Positions 1 to 6,859 of a stretch of 64,000 nt of DNA are shown in pieces. Origin of the DNA: an uncultured Clostridium sp. (lineage in GTDB: Bacteria; Bacillota; Clostridia; Clostridiales; Clostridiaceae); NCBI GenBank assembly GCA_903789665.1, contig CAIFEX010000001.1, positions 139,196 to 203,195 on the forward strand, in the 5' to 3' direction. A program made the position numbers and the translations under genes. The notes below the pieces were generated by a model, which searched no databases, was not told the origin of the DNA, and saw only the letters and a list, made by a program, of their open reading frames with translations. Numbering within the stretch: position 1 is the first letter of the stretch; each line of letters starts with the position of its first letter.

Positions 1-37
1 GCTAGTTATGAGAGTTCGATTCTCTTCACCCGCTCCA
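1..37 (+). tRNA. tRNA-Gly(TCC), 3' part only
   Basis: The first 37 bases are the 3' half of a tRNA-Gly, ending in an encoded CCA. They are identical to the end of the complete tRNA-Gly(TCC) genes at 746-819 and 1181-1254. The gene is cut by the window edge, not by a mutation. Confidence 0.9.
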
Positions 38-42
38 AGCGT

Positions 43-119
43 GCGTCTTTAGCTCAGTTGGATAGAGCAACGGCCTTCTAAGCCGTGGGCCGGGGGTTCG
101 AATCCCTTAAGACGCACCA
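43..119 (+). tRNA. tRNA-Arg(TCT)
   Basis: The cloverleaf folds with acceptor GCGTCTT/AAGACGC, a 7-nt anticodon loop CTTCTAA and encoded CCA. Anticodon TCT reads AGA/AGG, the dominant Arg codons in a low-GC genome. A second identical copy lies at 825-901. Confidence 0.95.
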
Positions 120-124
120 GTTAT

Positions 125-200
125 GCGCCATTAGCTCAGTTGGTAGAGCATCTGACTCTTAATCAGGTTGCCCGGGGTTCGAGTCCCCGATGGCGCACCA
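125..200 (+). tRNA. tRNA-Lys(CTT)
   Basis: Acceptor GCGCCAT/ATGGCGC, anticodon loop CTCTTAA and encoded CCA. Anticodon CTT reads AAG. The copy at 907-982 differs by a single base (C171 against T953), near the variable loop. Confidence 0.95.
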
Positions 201-206
201 AAATGT

Positions 207-283
207 GGTGGACGTAGTTCAGCTGGCAGAGCGCCAGATTGTGGTTCTGGTTGTCGTGGGTTCGAATCCCACCGTTCACCCCA
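207..283 (+). tRNA. tRNA-His(GTG)
   Basis: Anticodon loop TTGTGGT gives anticodon GTG. The encoded extra 5' G (207) pairs with a C discriminator, the hallmark of tRNA-His. The gene ends in CCA. Confidence 0.95.
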
Positions 284-288
284 AATAT

Positions 289-363
289 TGGGATGTAGCC
301 AAGTGGTAAGGCAATGGACTTTGACTCCATCATTCGTAGGTTCAAATCCTGCCATCCCAGCCA
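289..363 (+). tRNA. tRNA-Gln(TTG)
   Basis: Acceptor TGGGATG/CATCCCA, anticodon loop CTTTGAC (TTG) and encoded CCA. It follows tRNA-His after five bases, so both are likely processed from one transcript. Confidence 0.95.
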
Positions 364-369
364 TTTAGT

Positions 370-445
370 GGTTTACTAGCTCAGTTGGTAGAGCACATGA
401 CTTTTAATCATGTTGCCCGGGGTTCGATTCCCCGGTAAGCCACCA
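370..445 (+). tRNA. tRNA-Lys(TTT)
   Basis: Acceptor GGTTTAC/GTAAGCC, anticodon loop CTTTTAA (TTT) and encoded CCA. It reads AAA, the major Lys codon here, and complements the CTT isoacceptor at 125-200. Confidence 0.95.
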
Positions 446-491
446 TATTTTTTGTTAATATTTCATATAAATATAAAATAAATTTTCTCAT

Positions 492-575
492 GCAGGTGTG
501 GCGGAATTGGCAGACGCACTAGACTTAGGATCTAGCGCCTATGGCATGGGGGTTCAAGTCCCTTCACCTGCACCA
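492..575 (+). tRNA. tRNA-Leu(TAG)
   Basis: A class II tRNA of 84 nt with a long variable arm and anticodon loop CTTAGGA (TAG). Acceptor GCAGGTG/CACCTGC, CCA encoded. Confidence 0.95.
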
Positions 576-623
576 ATTTATTGATTTCAAGTTTTGTTGT
601 GTAAAATTGCGTATGTGTTTTGT

Positions 624-698
624 GCGGGAGTGGCTCAGTGGTAGAGTGTCACCTTGCCAAGGTGAATGTCGCGGGTTCGAATCCCGTCTTCCGCTCCA
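624..698 (+). tRNA. tRNA-Gly(GCC)
   Basis: Acceptor GCGGGAG/CTTCCGC, anticodon loop TTGCCAA (GCC) and encoded CCA. It is the GGY-reading isoacceptor beside several Gly(TCC) genes. Confidence 0.95.
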
Positions 699-745
699 AG
701 TTAAGATCAAATTTGATTATAGATATAAAAAATATAGAGTGTACT

Positions 746-819
746 GCGGGTGTAACTCAATGGTAGAGTGCTAGCCTTCCAAGCTAGTTATGAGAGTTCG
801 ATTCTCTTCACCCGCTCCA
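746..819 (+). tRNA. tRNA-Gly(TCC)
   Basis: Complete tRNA with acceptor GCGGGTG/CACCCGC, anticodon TCC and encoded CCA. Its 3' part matches window bases 1-37 exactly, marking the start of the duplicated Gly-Arg-Lys block. Confidence 0.95.
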
Positions 820-824
820 AGCGT

Positions 825-901
825 GCGTCTTTAGCTCAGTTGGATAGAGCAACGGCCTTCTAAGCCGTGGGCCGGGGGTTCGAATCCCTTAAGACGCACC
901 A
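825..901 (+). tRNA. tRNA-Arg(TCT), second copy
   Basis: Identical to the tRNA-Arg(TCT) at 43-119, including flanking spacers, as part of the 200-bp duplicated block. Confidence 0.95.
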
Positions 902-906
902 GTTAT

Positions 907-982
907 GCGCCATTAGCTCAGTTGGTAGAGCATCTGACTCTTAATCAGGTTGTCCGGGGTTCGAGTCCCCGATGGCGCACCA
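907..982 (+). tRNA. tRNA-Lys(CTT), second copy
   Basis: Same gene as 125-200 with one substitution (T at 953). The anticodon and all stems are preserved. Confidence 0.95.
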
Positions 983-1006
983 TCACACATTATAATTTCA
1001 TAATGT

Positions 1007-1082
1007 CGGGGTGTGGCGCAGGTGGTAGCGCGCTTGGTTAGGGACCATGAGGTCGCAGGTTCAAGTCCTGTCGCCCCGACCA
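1007..1082 (+). tRNA. tRNA-Pro(AGG)
   Basis: Acceptor CGGGGTG/CGCCCCG, 76 nt with encoded CCA. The anticodon loop TTAGGGA gives AGG, an A34 anticodon that is uncommon in bacteria for proline. The anticodon stem CTTGG/CCATG contains one T-T mismatch, so the gene may be an atypical or decaying isoacceptor. Amino-acid identity is inferred from the anticodon. Confidence 0.85.
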
Positions 1083-1180
1083 TTTCCTACCATTCATTTC
1101 TTACTGTTTAGTTTTAGGGAGAAGAAATTTTAAAATCCTGGTAAGTTCGCATGTTTGTGCAATTACCTCACAATAGATTT

Positions 1181-1254
1181 GCGGGTGTAACTCAATGGTA
1201 GAGTGCTAGCCTTCCAAGCTAGTTATGAGAGTTCGATTCTCTTCACCCGCTCCA
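1181..1254 (+). tRNA. tRNA-Gly(TCC), third copy
   Basis: Identical over its length to 746-819, with encoded CCA. The flanks differ from the duplicated block, so this copy arose separately or its surroundings have diverged. Confidence 0.95.
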
Positions 1255-1279
1255 TTTGTATTTTTGAAATGAATACTGT

Positions 1280-1356
1280 GCGCCCATAGCTCAGCTGGAT
1301 AGAGTGATGGACTTCGAATCCAGAGGCCGGGAGTTCGAATCTCCCTGGGCGCACCA
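1280..1356 (+). tRNA. tRNA-Arg(TCG)
   Basis: Acceptor GCGCCCA/TGGGCGC, anticodon loop CTTCGAA (TCG), encoded CCA. It is the last gene of the array. Confidence 0.9.
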
Positions 1357-1466
1357 TAAATCATTGATATTAAGGGATTTGCAGAAATGTAAGTCTCTTT
1401 TTTATTTTTTTATACGTGTTAACAAATAGTTTATTAATATGACATTAAATTGTAATAAATACCGTA

Positions 1467-1472
1467 TATAAT
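1467..1472 (+). promoter_or_regulatory. Candidate -10 box of the leader RNA at 1479
   Basis: A perfect TATAAT hexamer lies about 7 bases upstream of the candidate 6S RNA start. No consensus -35 sits at 17-bp spacing, so this is tentative. Confidence 0.4.
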
Positions 1473-1478
1473 TGAAAG

Positions 1479-1620
1479 TGTTCTAAGGGATAACCTTAGT
1501 TCATGCAAATGAATAGTCCCCTTTAAATATAATTGCAAGTGCTAATTGGTGCCTGTGGGTTGAAGGGCACGGTAAAATTGATACAACCCATCATAAACTA
1601 AGCTCCTTAAAATTTATAAA
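1479..1620 (+). ncRNA. Candidate 6S RNA (ssrS-like)
   Basis: The stretch can close into a long rod: CTTAGTTCATG (about 1495-1505) pairs with CATAAACTAAG (about 1592-1602), and the flanking AAGGG and CTCCTT extend the stem. Inside is an AGTCCCCT segment, which recalls the AGTCCCTGAGCCGATA strand of the open bubble in known bacterial 6S RNAs, and an internal hairpin GTGCC/GGCAC. A TATAAT box precedes it and an intrinsic terminator-like hairpin follows at 1629-1664. Size and bubble fit the family only loosely. A covariance-model search would decide. Confidence 0.45.
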
Positions 1621-1628
1621 TTATATAA

Positions 1629-1664
1629 AATAGGCATCCGTCATTTAGGATGTTTATTTTATAT
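1629..1664 (+). terminator. Hairpin terminator, copy 1
   Basis: Stem AAAATAGGCATCC / GGATGTTTATTTT (two G-T wobbles) around an 8-nt loop, ending in a T-rich arm. It probably ends the RNA starting near 1479. The core is repeated at 1971-1992. Confidence 0.6.
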
Positions 1665-1672
1665 AAAGAAAA

Positions 1673-1760
1673 GGCCAGGGATGGAGATCCCTGGAATGAG
1701 GTTTATTACAGTATGAGTTTTTTTTAAACACCGGGGATAAAATCCCCAGTGTAAAGTAAG
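1673..1760. other. Two further hairpins in the gene-free stretch
   Basis: At about 1675-1694 an 8-bp perfect stem CCAGGGAT/ATCCCTGG carries a GGAG loop. At about 1729-1756 ACACCGGGGAT/ATCCCCAGTGT forms another hairpin. The rest of 1357-2073 is AT-rich, with no open frame of note. The hairpins suggest small structured RNA but no family was recognised. Confidence 0.4.
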
Positions 1761-1967
1761 CAATAAGTACTCGATAAATAATTAAATACATTGAAGTACC
1801 TACATAACATAGAATGCGTATAATTCTATATATTATACTGGTAATTTAAGGAATAACATTGCGTTATAGTATGGATGTTTTAACAAGAACTTAACAGGAA
1901 AAATATCCTGCTGTAACAAATTATGTGTATATTAAAAGTATAAAAAAATAAACTCTTTGTGTACATG

Positions 1968-2003
1968 AAGTAGGCATCCGTCATTTAGGATGCCTACTTT
2001 ATT
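1968..2003 (+). terminator. Hairpin terminator, copy 2
   Basis: Perfect stem AAGTAGGCATCC / GGATGCCTACTT followed by TATTT. The 20-base core is the same as in the hairpin at 1631, including the loop GTCATTTA. Confidence 0.55.
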
Positions 2004-2076
2004 TGAAATTGTATATAATATTTCATCTGACCTTCCGCATATTCTGTATTAAAAGTATTTGTTTGGAGGTTTTATG

Positions 2077-2547
2077 ATGAAGGAGCAGCTGCTCGGCATA
2101 TTATTAGAGTTTATTTTGGGTGTGGTTGGAATTATAGGAGGTTATGTCCTCAAAAAGATTTCAGATGTAATAGAAGAGCAGAGGAGATCTTTCATAGCCA
2201 GGAAAGATATGGACAATTATAATCATGCCCTTACTTTGGCAAAAGGGATGTATTACGTTTTGGAAGATGAATTCAATTCCAAGCGGAAATCAGGTGATAT
2301 TAAAAAGAGTGAGATGGATAAAAGGCTGCTGCAGCTATTGCCGGATCTTACGCAGGAAGAGTTAGATGCTATAAATAAGCAGGTATGCAGTGATACTAAC
2401 AGTGAAATAAAGGAAAAATTGTTTCAGATTGAAGAACTTAAGGAGACACAGTCTAAATTATGGCAGCAGCTGACTCAATTACAGAAGGAAAATTTGCATC
2501 TGAAACAAATTATATATAACATGCAAAATCCGTATCGAAACAAATAG
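2077..2547 (+). CDS. LLH-type phage holin-like membrane protein
   Basis: About 157 residues. One hydrophobic segment fills roughly residues 3-28, followed by a basic stretch (EEQRRSFIARKDMDNYNHAL) and a long charged helical tail ending in a glutamine-rich coiled coil. This architecture and the ARKDMDNYNHA motif resemble the Holin_LLH family of small phage membrane proteins; that assignment is from memory of the family, not a search. GGAGG at 2065-2069 is 4 nt before ATG 2074 and 7 nt before ATG 2077, so the latter start is preferred. It lies just downstream of a tRNA array, a usual prophage insertion site, and no other phage genes are visible, so it may be a remnant or a domesticated gene. 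Confidence 0.55.
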   Translation: MKEQLLGILLEFILGVVGIIGGYVLKKISDVIEEQRRSFIARKDMDNYNHALTLAKGMYYVLEDEFNSKRKSGDIKKSEMDKRLLQLLPDLTQEELDAINKQVCSDTNSEIKEKLFQIEELKETQSKLWQQLTQLQKENLHLKQIIYNMQNPYRNK

Positions 2548-2620
2548 GGAATTCATTTATGGAGATCAGGAAGTTTTTGTGATAAAATTAAATAAAATAC
2601 ATGGGGAGGAGTTGTTTTAC

Positions 2621-2977
2621 GTGTATAGGGAATGGTTAAAAGTTTTAGAGAAGAATAGAGATAAAGTTGAAAGGGGACTTAATGAATTATTTAAAAAGGC
2701 GATCTCAGGACACCACGAGGAGGGGAAAGAAGGCATACTGACTATTGATGCCTTTGGAAATACTGACATATATTTTGAAGATAAAAAGTACGCACTGGAA
2801 AAAGTTTCAAAGGGGAATGAGCTGGAGATTTTAAGAATTGACTGCAATAAATACAAAAATTTAAAAAATAAAGAAGATATTGATAAAAAGATGAAGTGCT
2901 TGAAAAACGAAATCATACCTGAGACCATGAATAAATTATATGAGGACGTGAGAGGATGGGCATTGGAGGAAGGTTAA
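2621..2977 (+). CDS. Small hypothetical protein
   Basis: About 118 residues, strongly charged and lysine/glutamate rich, with no signal peptide, membrane segment or recognised domain. GGAGGA at 2605-2610 sits 10 nt before GTG 2621, which supports this start over an upstream in-frame GTG at 2579 that lacks a ribosome binding site. It follows the holin-like gene in the same direction and is closed by a terminator at 3011, so the two may form a short transcription unit. No function can be given. Confidence 0.55.
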   Translation: MYREWLKVLEKNRDKVERGLNELFKKAISGHHEEGKEGILTIDAFGNTDIYFEDKKYALEKVSKGNELEILRIDCNKYKNLKNKEDIDKKMKCLKNEIIPETMNKLYEDVRGWALEEG

Positions 2978-3010
2978 TCAAATAATTTCTCAACTTATAT
3001 GAATATGCGG

Positions 3011-3045
3011 GCTATCTCAAATTTTTCTTGAGATAGCTTATTTTA
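3011..3045 (+). terminator. Intrinsic terminator after 2977
   Basis: Perfect 10-bp stem GCTATCTCAA/TTGAGATAGC with a 7-nt loop and a T-rich tail. Confidence 0.85.
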
Positions 3046-3214
3046 ATTCACATATTTATTATTTAGAAATATTTAATTCACTGATTTTAAAATATGATAT
3101 AAACAAATTGATAAAATTAAATTTATATGTTATTATAGACTTGAAATAATAAATGATATGTGTATAATTTACATTTTTATATATATGTAAGAACATTACG
3201 TACATATATCGTGT

Positions 3215-3228
3215 TGAAAACGTTTATC
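3215..3228 (+). promoter_or_regulatory. Possible CcpA (cre-like) site
   Basis: TGAAAACGTTTATC in the leader of the threonine ammonia-lyase gene is close to the clostridial cre core GAAAACGTTTTC, with one extra base. Catabolite control of a catabolic threonine deaminase would make sense. Weak evidence. Confidence 0.25.
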
Positions 3229-3349
3229 AAATAGAATACCCAAATGTATATATCGTGGGACATTTTAAATAAATAATTTTTTTAATGCACAGTTATATAT
3301 ATTTGAAGGCTTATAAACAATTATACAAATTAACAGGGGGGAATAGGTT

Positions 3350-4327
3350 ATGGAACTAAATCTAGAAAAGATCAAAAAAGCTAAGGAAAATATCAAAGAT
3401 GTGGTAAGAGAAACTCCTCTTTTTTACACCAGCACTTTTTCCAAAAAGTGCGGCTGTAATGTGTATTTGAAATGCGAAAATAAACAAAAAACAGGAGCTT
3501 TTAAATTAAGGGGAGCTTACAACAAACTGGTCAGTCTCAGTGAAGGGGATAAGAAGAAGGGAGTTATAGCTTCTTCAGCAGGTAATCATGCCCAGGGAGT
3601 TGCTTATGCGGCTACATCTTTTGGAGTAAAGTCAACAATTGTTATGCCGGTTACTGCACCCAAAGCAAAGGTTGAAGCTACCAAAGGATATGGTGCCGAA
3701 GTAATTCAGTCAGGTAAGGTTTATGACGAGTGTTATGCAAAAGCAGTAGAGGTTCAAAAGGAAACAGGTGCTACTTTTGTTCATCCCTATAATGATGTTG
3801 ATGTAATGGCAGGTCAGGGAACTATAGGAATTGAAATATTGGAAAAACTGCCTGAAGCAGATGTGGTAATAGTTCCAATAGGCGGCGGCGGATTGATATC
3901 GGGTGTTGCTACAGCAGTTAAATCCATAAAGCCTTCCATAAGAGTTATAGGAGTGCAGCCTGAGATCATAGCTTCTGCAAAAGCTTCAATAGAGCAGGGA
4001 AAAGTAGTTACGCTACCGGGTGCGGTATCTGTAGCTGACGGTACATCTGTTTGTACCCCGGGAGACAAATGTTTTGAATATATAAAGAAATATGTAGATG
4101 AAATAGTGACTGTAAGTGAAGATGAAATAGAATTTGGGATGTTTGCATTGATGGCGAGGAATAAATTGATAGCCGAAGGTGCAGGTGCATTACCACTGGC
4201 AGCTTTACTTGCTGGAAAAATAAGTGGAGTAAAAGACAAAAATGTAGTTGGACTCGTTAGCGGTGGAAATGTGGATATAGCTTCTGTTGCAAAAATAATA
4301 GAGAAAGAATTGAAAAAAGTACAATAA
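3350..4327 (+). CDS. tdcB: Threonine ammonia-lyase, catabolic type
   Basis: A 325-residue PLP-dependent deaminase converting threonine to 2-oxobutyrate and ammonia. The Schiff-base lysine lies in TGAFKLRGA (Lys52), the substrate loop is SSAGNHAQG (about 74-82) and the phosphate-binding loop is IGGGGLISG (about 176-184). The protein ends straight after the catalytic domain with no C-terminal ACT domain, which points to the short degradative form rather than the isoleucine-regulated IlvA. Serine could also be a substrate. A GGGGGGAA ribosome site precedes the ATG. It is monocistronic, bounded by terminators at 3011 and 4337. Confidence 0.9.
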   Translation: MELNLEKIKKAKENIKDVVRETPLFYTSTFSKKCGCNVYLKCENKQKTGAFKLRGAYNKLVSLSEGDKKKGVIASSAGNHAQGVAYAATSFGVKSTIVMPVTAPKAKVEATKGYGAEVIQSGKVYDECYAKAVEVQKETGATFVHPYNDVDVMAGQGTIGIEILEKLPEADVVIVPIGGGGLISGVATAVKSIKPSIRVIGVQPEIIASAKASIEQGKVVTLPGAVSVADGTSVCTPGDKCFEYIKKYVDEIVTVSEDEIEFGMFALMARNKLIAEGAGALPLAALLAGKISGVKDKNVVGLVSGGNVDIASVAKIIEKELKKVQ

Positions 4328-4336
4328 TTATAGATG

Positions 4337-4384
4337 AGTGCTGTGAAATTACTTTTAAAATAATTTTACAGCACTTTTTTTATA
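4337..4384 (+). terminator. Intrinsic terminator of tdcB
   Basis: A 15-bp stem beginning AGTGCTGT, with one wobble, followed by TTTTTTTAT. Confidence 0.9.
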
Positions 4385-4521
4385 TTCCCCATATTCAAAC
4401 ATTATATAACAAAAATTGATAATTGATAATTTGATCATAATATAATGGAATAAGTGTGGGGATTTATTTATGATACTATAGAAGTGTGTTAGTTTGTATC
4501 AAATTATAGGAGGGAATAAAA

Positions 4522-5784
4522 TTGGCGGATTATAGAAAACTTTGGAGTAAGCTTGGAGTTGATCTGGAGAAACATGATCAGTTATGTGCGGTACTTCCTA
4601 AGTTATATGAAGGGACATATCTCACTCAGGAAGACAGGCCTGCGGGAATGAATTACTTTAATTCAGTGCTGGCGGAAATACATGGTTCTAGAATTGAGGA
4701 ATTGGACGAGCATAAGAAAAACGGCGGGAAAGTAGTGGGAACTTTTTGTGTATTTGTACCGGATGAAGTTATACTTGCGGTAAAAGCAATAGGAGTAGGG
4801 CTTTGTGCAGGATCCCAGTTTTGGGTTGAAGATGGTGAAAAGGTTTTACCGAGAAATATATGTCCTTTAATAAAAGCATTTATGGGAGCCAAAGTTGGAG
4901 GGACATGCCCTTATTTTCAATCCTGTGATATGATAATTGGAGAGACAACCTGTGATGGGAAAAAGAAAGCCTGGGAAGTGCTGAAAAATTATGTCCCGGT
5001 TCATGTTATGGAACTGCCCCAGATGAAGAGGGACAAGGATTATGACCAGTGGATAGATGAAATAAAAGATTTTATAGGTAAAATGGAGGAACTTACCGGA
5101 AATAAAGTTACCGTTGACAGTTTGAGAAAGAGCATAAAAATTACGAATTTAAAGAGAAGGGCTTTGAAGAGATTGTACGATTTGAGAAAACACAAACCTT
5201 CTCCGATAAGTGGTTTGGATGTGCTTCTGGTATCTCAGATTGCCTTTTTTGATGATCCGGAGAGATTTACGGAAAAATTGAATGAACTCTGTGATGAATT
5301 GGATGAAAGAGTCAAAAATGAAATAAAAGATGAGGGAAAAAAGAGAATTATGATAACGGGGACCCCCATGGCACTCCCGAATTGGAAACTTCATTCCATC
5401 ATAGAGAGCTTAAATGCACAGATAGTAGTGGAGGAAACCTGTACCGGTACAAGGTATTTCGAAAATGAAGTAGATGAAAATGGAGACACACTTGAGGATC
5501 TGATTGGAAATATAGCGGATAGATATATGAAGATAAACTGTGCCTGTTTTACACCAAATACGGGAAGAATTGACGATATAATAAAATATGCAGGTGAATA
5601 TAATGTAGATGGAGTAATAGATGCCAACCTTTCTTTCTGTCATACGTATGCCGTAGAACACAGGGCCGTGGAAAAGGCTTTGAAAGAACAAAACATACCT
5701 GTTATGCAGATAGAAACGGACTATTCCACAGAAGATTCCGGCCAGATAAAAACTAGAGTTGAGGCATTTTTGGAGATGATTTAA
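4522..5784 (+). CDS. Double-cubane cluster protein (2-hydroxyacyl-CoA dehydratase superfamily)
   Basis: 420 residues of the HgdB/BcrC-type fold. The block RNICPLIK ... TCPYF ... GETTCDGKKK (Cys114, 129, 144) and the later Cys at 307, 340/342 and 373 closely resemble E. coli YjiM and the Carboxydothermus double-cubane cluster protein, a homodimeric enzyme holding an [8Fe-9S] cluster. By family, an ATP-dependent activase drives low-potential electrons onto the cluster for reduction of small molecules; the physiological substrate is not known. A second subunit, needed by true 2-hydroxyacyl-CoA dehydratases, is absent, which argues for the double-cubane branch. The start is TTG 4522 behind AGGAGGG. 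It forms an operon with 5802 and 6096. Confidence 0.85.
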   Translation: MADYRKLWSKLGVDLEKHDQLCAVLPKLYEGTYLTQEDRPAGMNYFNSVLAEIHGSRIEELDEHKKNGGKVVGTFCVFVPDEVILAVKAIGVGLCAGSQFWVEDGEKVLPRNICPLIKAFMGAKVGGTCPYFQSCDMIIGETTCDGKKKAWEVLKNYVPVHVMELPQMKRDKDYDQWIDEIKDFIGKMEELTGNKVTVDSLRKSIKITNLKRRALKRLYDLRKHKPSPISGLDVLLVSQIAFFDDPERFTEKLNELCDELDERVKNEIKDEGKKRIMITGTPMALPNWKLHSIIESLNAQIVVEETCTGTRYFENEVDENGDTLEDLIGNIADRYMKINCACFTPNTGRIDDIIKYAGEYNVDGVIDANLSFCHTYAVEHRAVEKALKEQNIPVMQIETDYSTEDSGQIKTRVEAFLEMI

Positions 5785-5801
5785 ATCAAGGAGTTGGTGG
5801 T

Positions 5802-6053
5802 GTGGATACTGTAAGGTATTATATATTGTTCCCGAACCATACAGAAGGTATTAAAATGGAAGAACTGTTGAAGAAAAACGGACTTGGATATACAATTGTA
5901 CCTACCCCGAGGGAAATTTCATCCTGCTGCGGGATATCGATAATGTATAATGTGAAAGATGAAGGGAGAATAAAGGCATTGATAGATGGGCACGGTGTGA
6001 AAACTCTTGGATTACACTGCGTTAATAAAAAAATAGTCAATCCATATTTGTAG
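5802..6053 (+). CDS. DUF3343 protein (putative sulfur/selenium carrier-like)
   Basis: 83 residues matching the small DUF3343 family. It has a short alpha/beta fold, an N-terminal YYILFPNHTEG strand-turn and a conserved SSCCGIS motif around residue 43 with adjacent cysteines. The family has been suggested to carry sulfur or selenium, but its role is unproven. The GTG start follows AAGGAG. It lies 17 bp after the double-cubane gene and 42 bp before the activase gene, so a role in cluster assembly or electron delivery is plausible. That role is inference from context. Confidence 0.75.
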   Translation: MDTVRYYILFPNHTEGIKMEELLKKNGLGYTIVPTPREISSCCGISIMYNVKDEGRIKALIDGHGVKTLGLHCVNKKIVNPYL

Positions 6054-6095
6054 AAGTTGTTATAATAGTTATTTTTCGGATAAAGGTGGTATTTT

Positions 6096-6854
6096 ATGGT
6101 TTATGTAGGTATAGATATAGGCTCCACGGCCTCAAAAGTTTGCGTATTTGACGGCAAAATCAAAAAATTGCTTGTACTTCCCACGGGCTGGAGCAGTGTC
6201 AAGGTCGCCGGCGACATAAAACTGCGTTTGAAAGAAATTGGTCTTATAAAGGAAAACTGTAAAATAGTTGCCACGGGCTATGGAAGGATATCTGTTCCCT
6301 ATGCTGATAAGACAATAACTGAGATTACATGCCATGCAAAAGGAGCTTTCTACCTCTTTAAAAATGACTGTACTGTAATTGATATAGGGGGACAGGATAC
6401 CAAGGTAATTACCGTAAAAGGCGGCAGGGTAACTGATTTTACCATGAATGATAAATGTGCCGCCGGTACAGGAAGGTTTCTGGAGCTCATGGCTGGTACT
6501 CTCGGACTGGAAATAGATAAACTGTGTGAAATGGCCGGGCATGGTTCCGGTATAACCATAAGTTCTATGTGTACTGTATTTGCCGAATCGGAAATAATAG
6601 GCCTTATAAGCAGCGGAAGAAAAAGGGAGGATATAGCATTTGGTATAATAGACTCCATTACGAGCAAGGTAAAATCTCTTTGCCAGAAACACGGAGACGG
6701 ATCTATTTATTTTTTAACAGGGGGTCTCAGCGACAACAGATATATAATGGAAACTCTTTCAAAAAAACTTAAACGTCCTGTTAAAAGCCATAAATATGGA
6801 AGGTATGCAGGTGCCATCGGTGCGGCACTTGCAGCTGAAAAGTTGAACAGTTAG
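6096..6854 (+). CDS. ATP-dependent activase/reductase of the double-cubane protein (HgdC/YjiL type)
   Basis: 252 residues of the ASKHA (BcrAD/BadFG) fold. The phosphate-1 loop is GIDIGSTASK near the N-terminus, DIGGQD near residue 96 is the phosphate-2 motif, and Cys121 (DKCAAGTGRF) and Cys159 (SSMCTVFAESE) are the ligands of the [4Fe-4S] cluster bridging the homodimer. Family members use ATP hydrolysis to raise an electron onto the partner's iron-sulfur cluster; here the partner is the protein at 4522. The C-terminal GRYAGAIGAALAAE is typical. Translation starts at ATG behind AAAGGTGG. Confidence 0.88.
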   Translation: MVYVGIDIGSTASKVCVFDGKIKKLLVLPTGWSSVKVAGDIKLRLKEIGLIKENCKIVATGYGRISVPYADKTITEITCHAKGAFYLFKNDCTVIDIGGQDTKVITVKGGRVTDFTMNDKCAAGTGRFLELMAGTLGLEIDKLCEMAGHGSGITISSMCTVFAESEIIGLISSGRKREDIAFGIIDSITSKVKSLCQKHGDGSIYFLTGGLSDNRYIMETLSKKLKRPVKSHKYGRYAGAIGAALAAEKLNS

Positions 6855-6859
6855 TGAGT

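Noticed and set aside
131..774. Open frames of 60-77 codons across the tRNA array
   Set aside because: They read through tRNA genes and have no ribosome sites.
4522..6854. Complete 2-hydroxyacyl-CoA dehydratase (two subunits plus activase)
   Set aside because: Only one large subunit is encoded and its cysteine motifs match the double-cubane branch.
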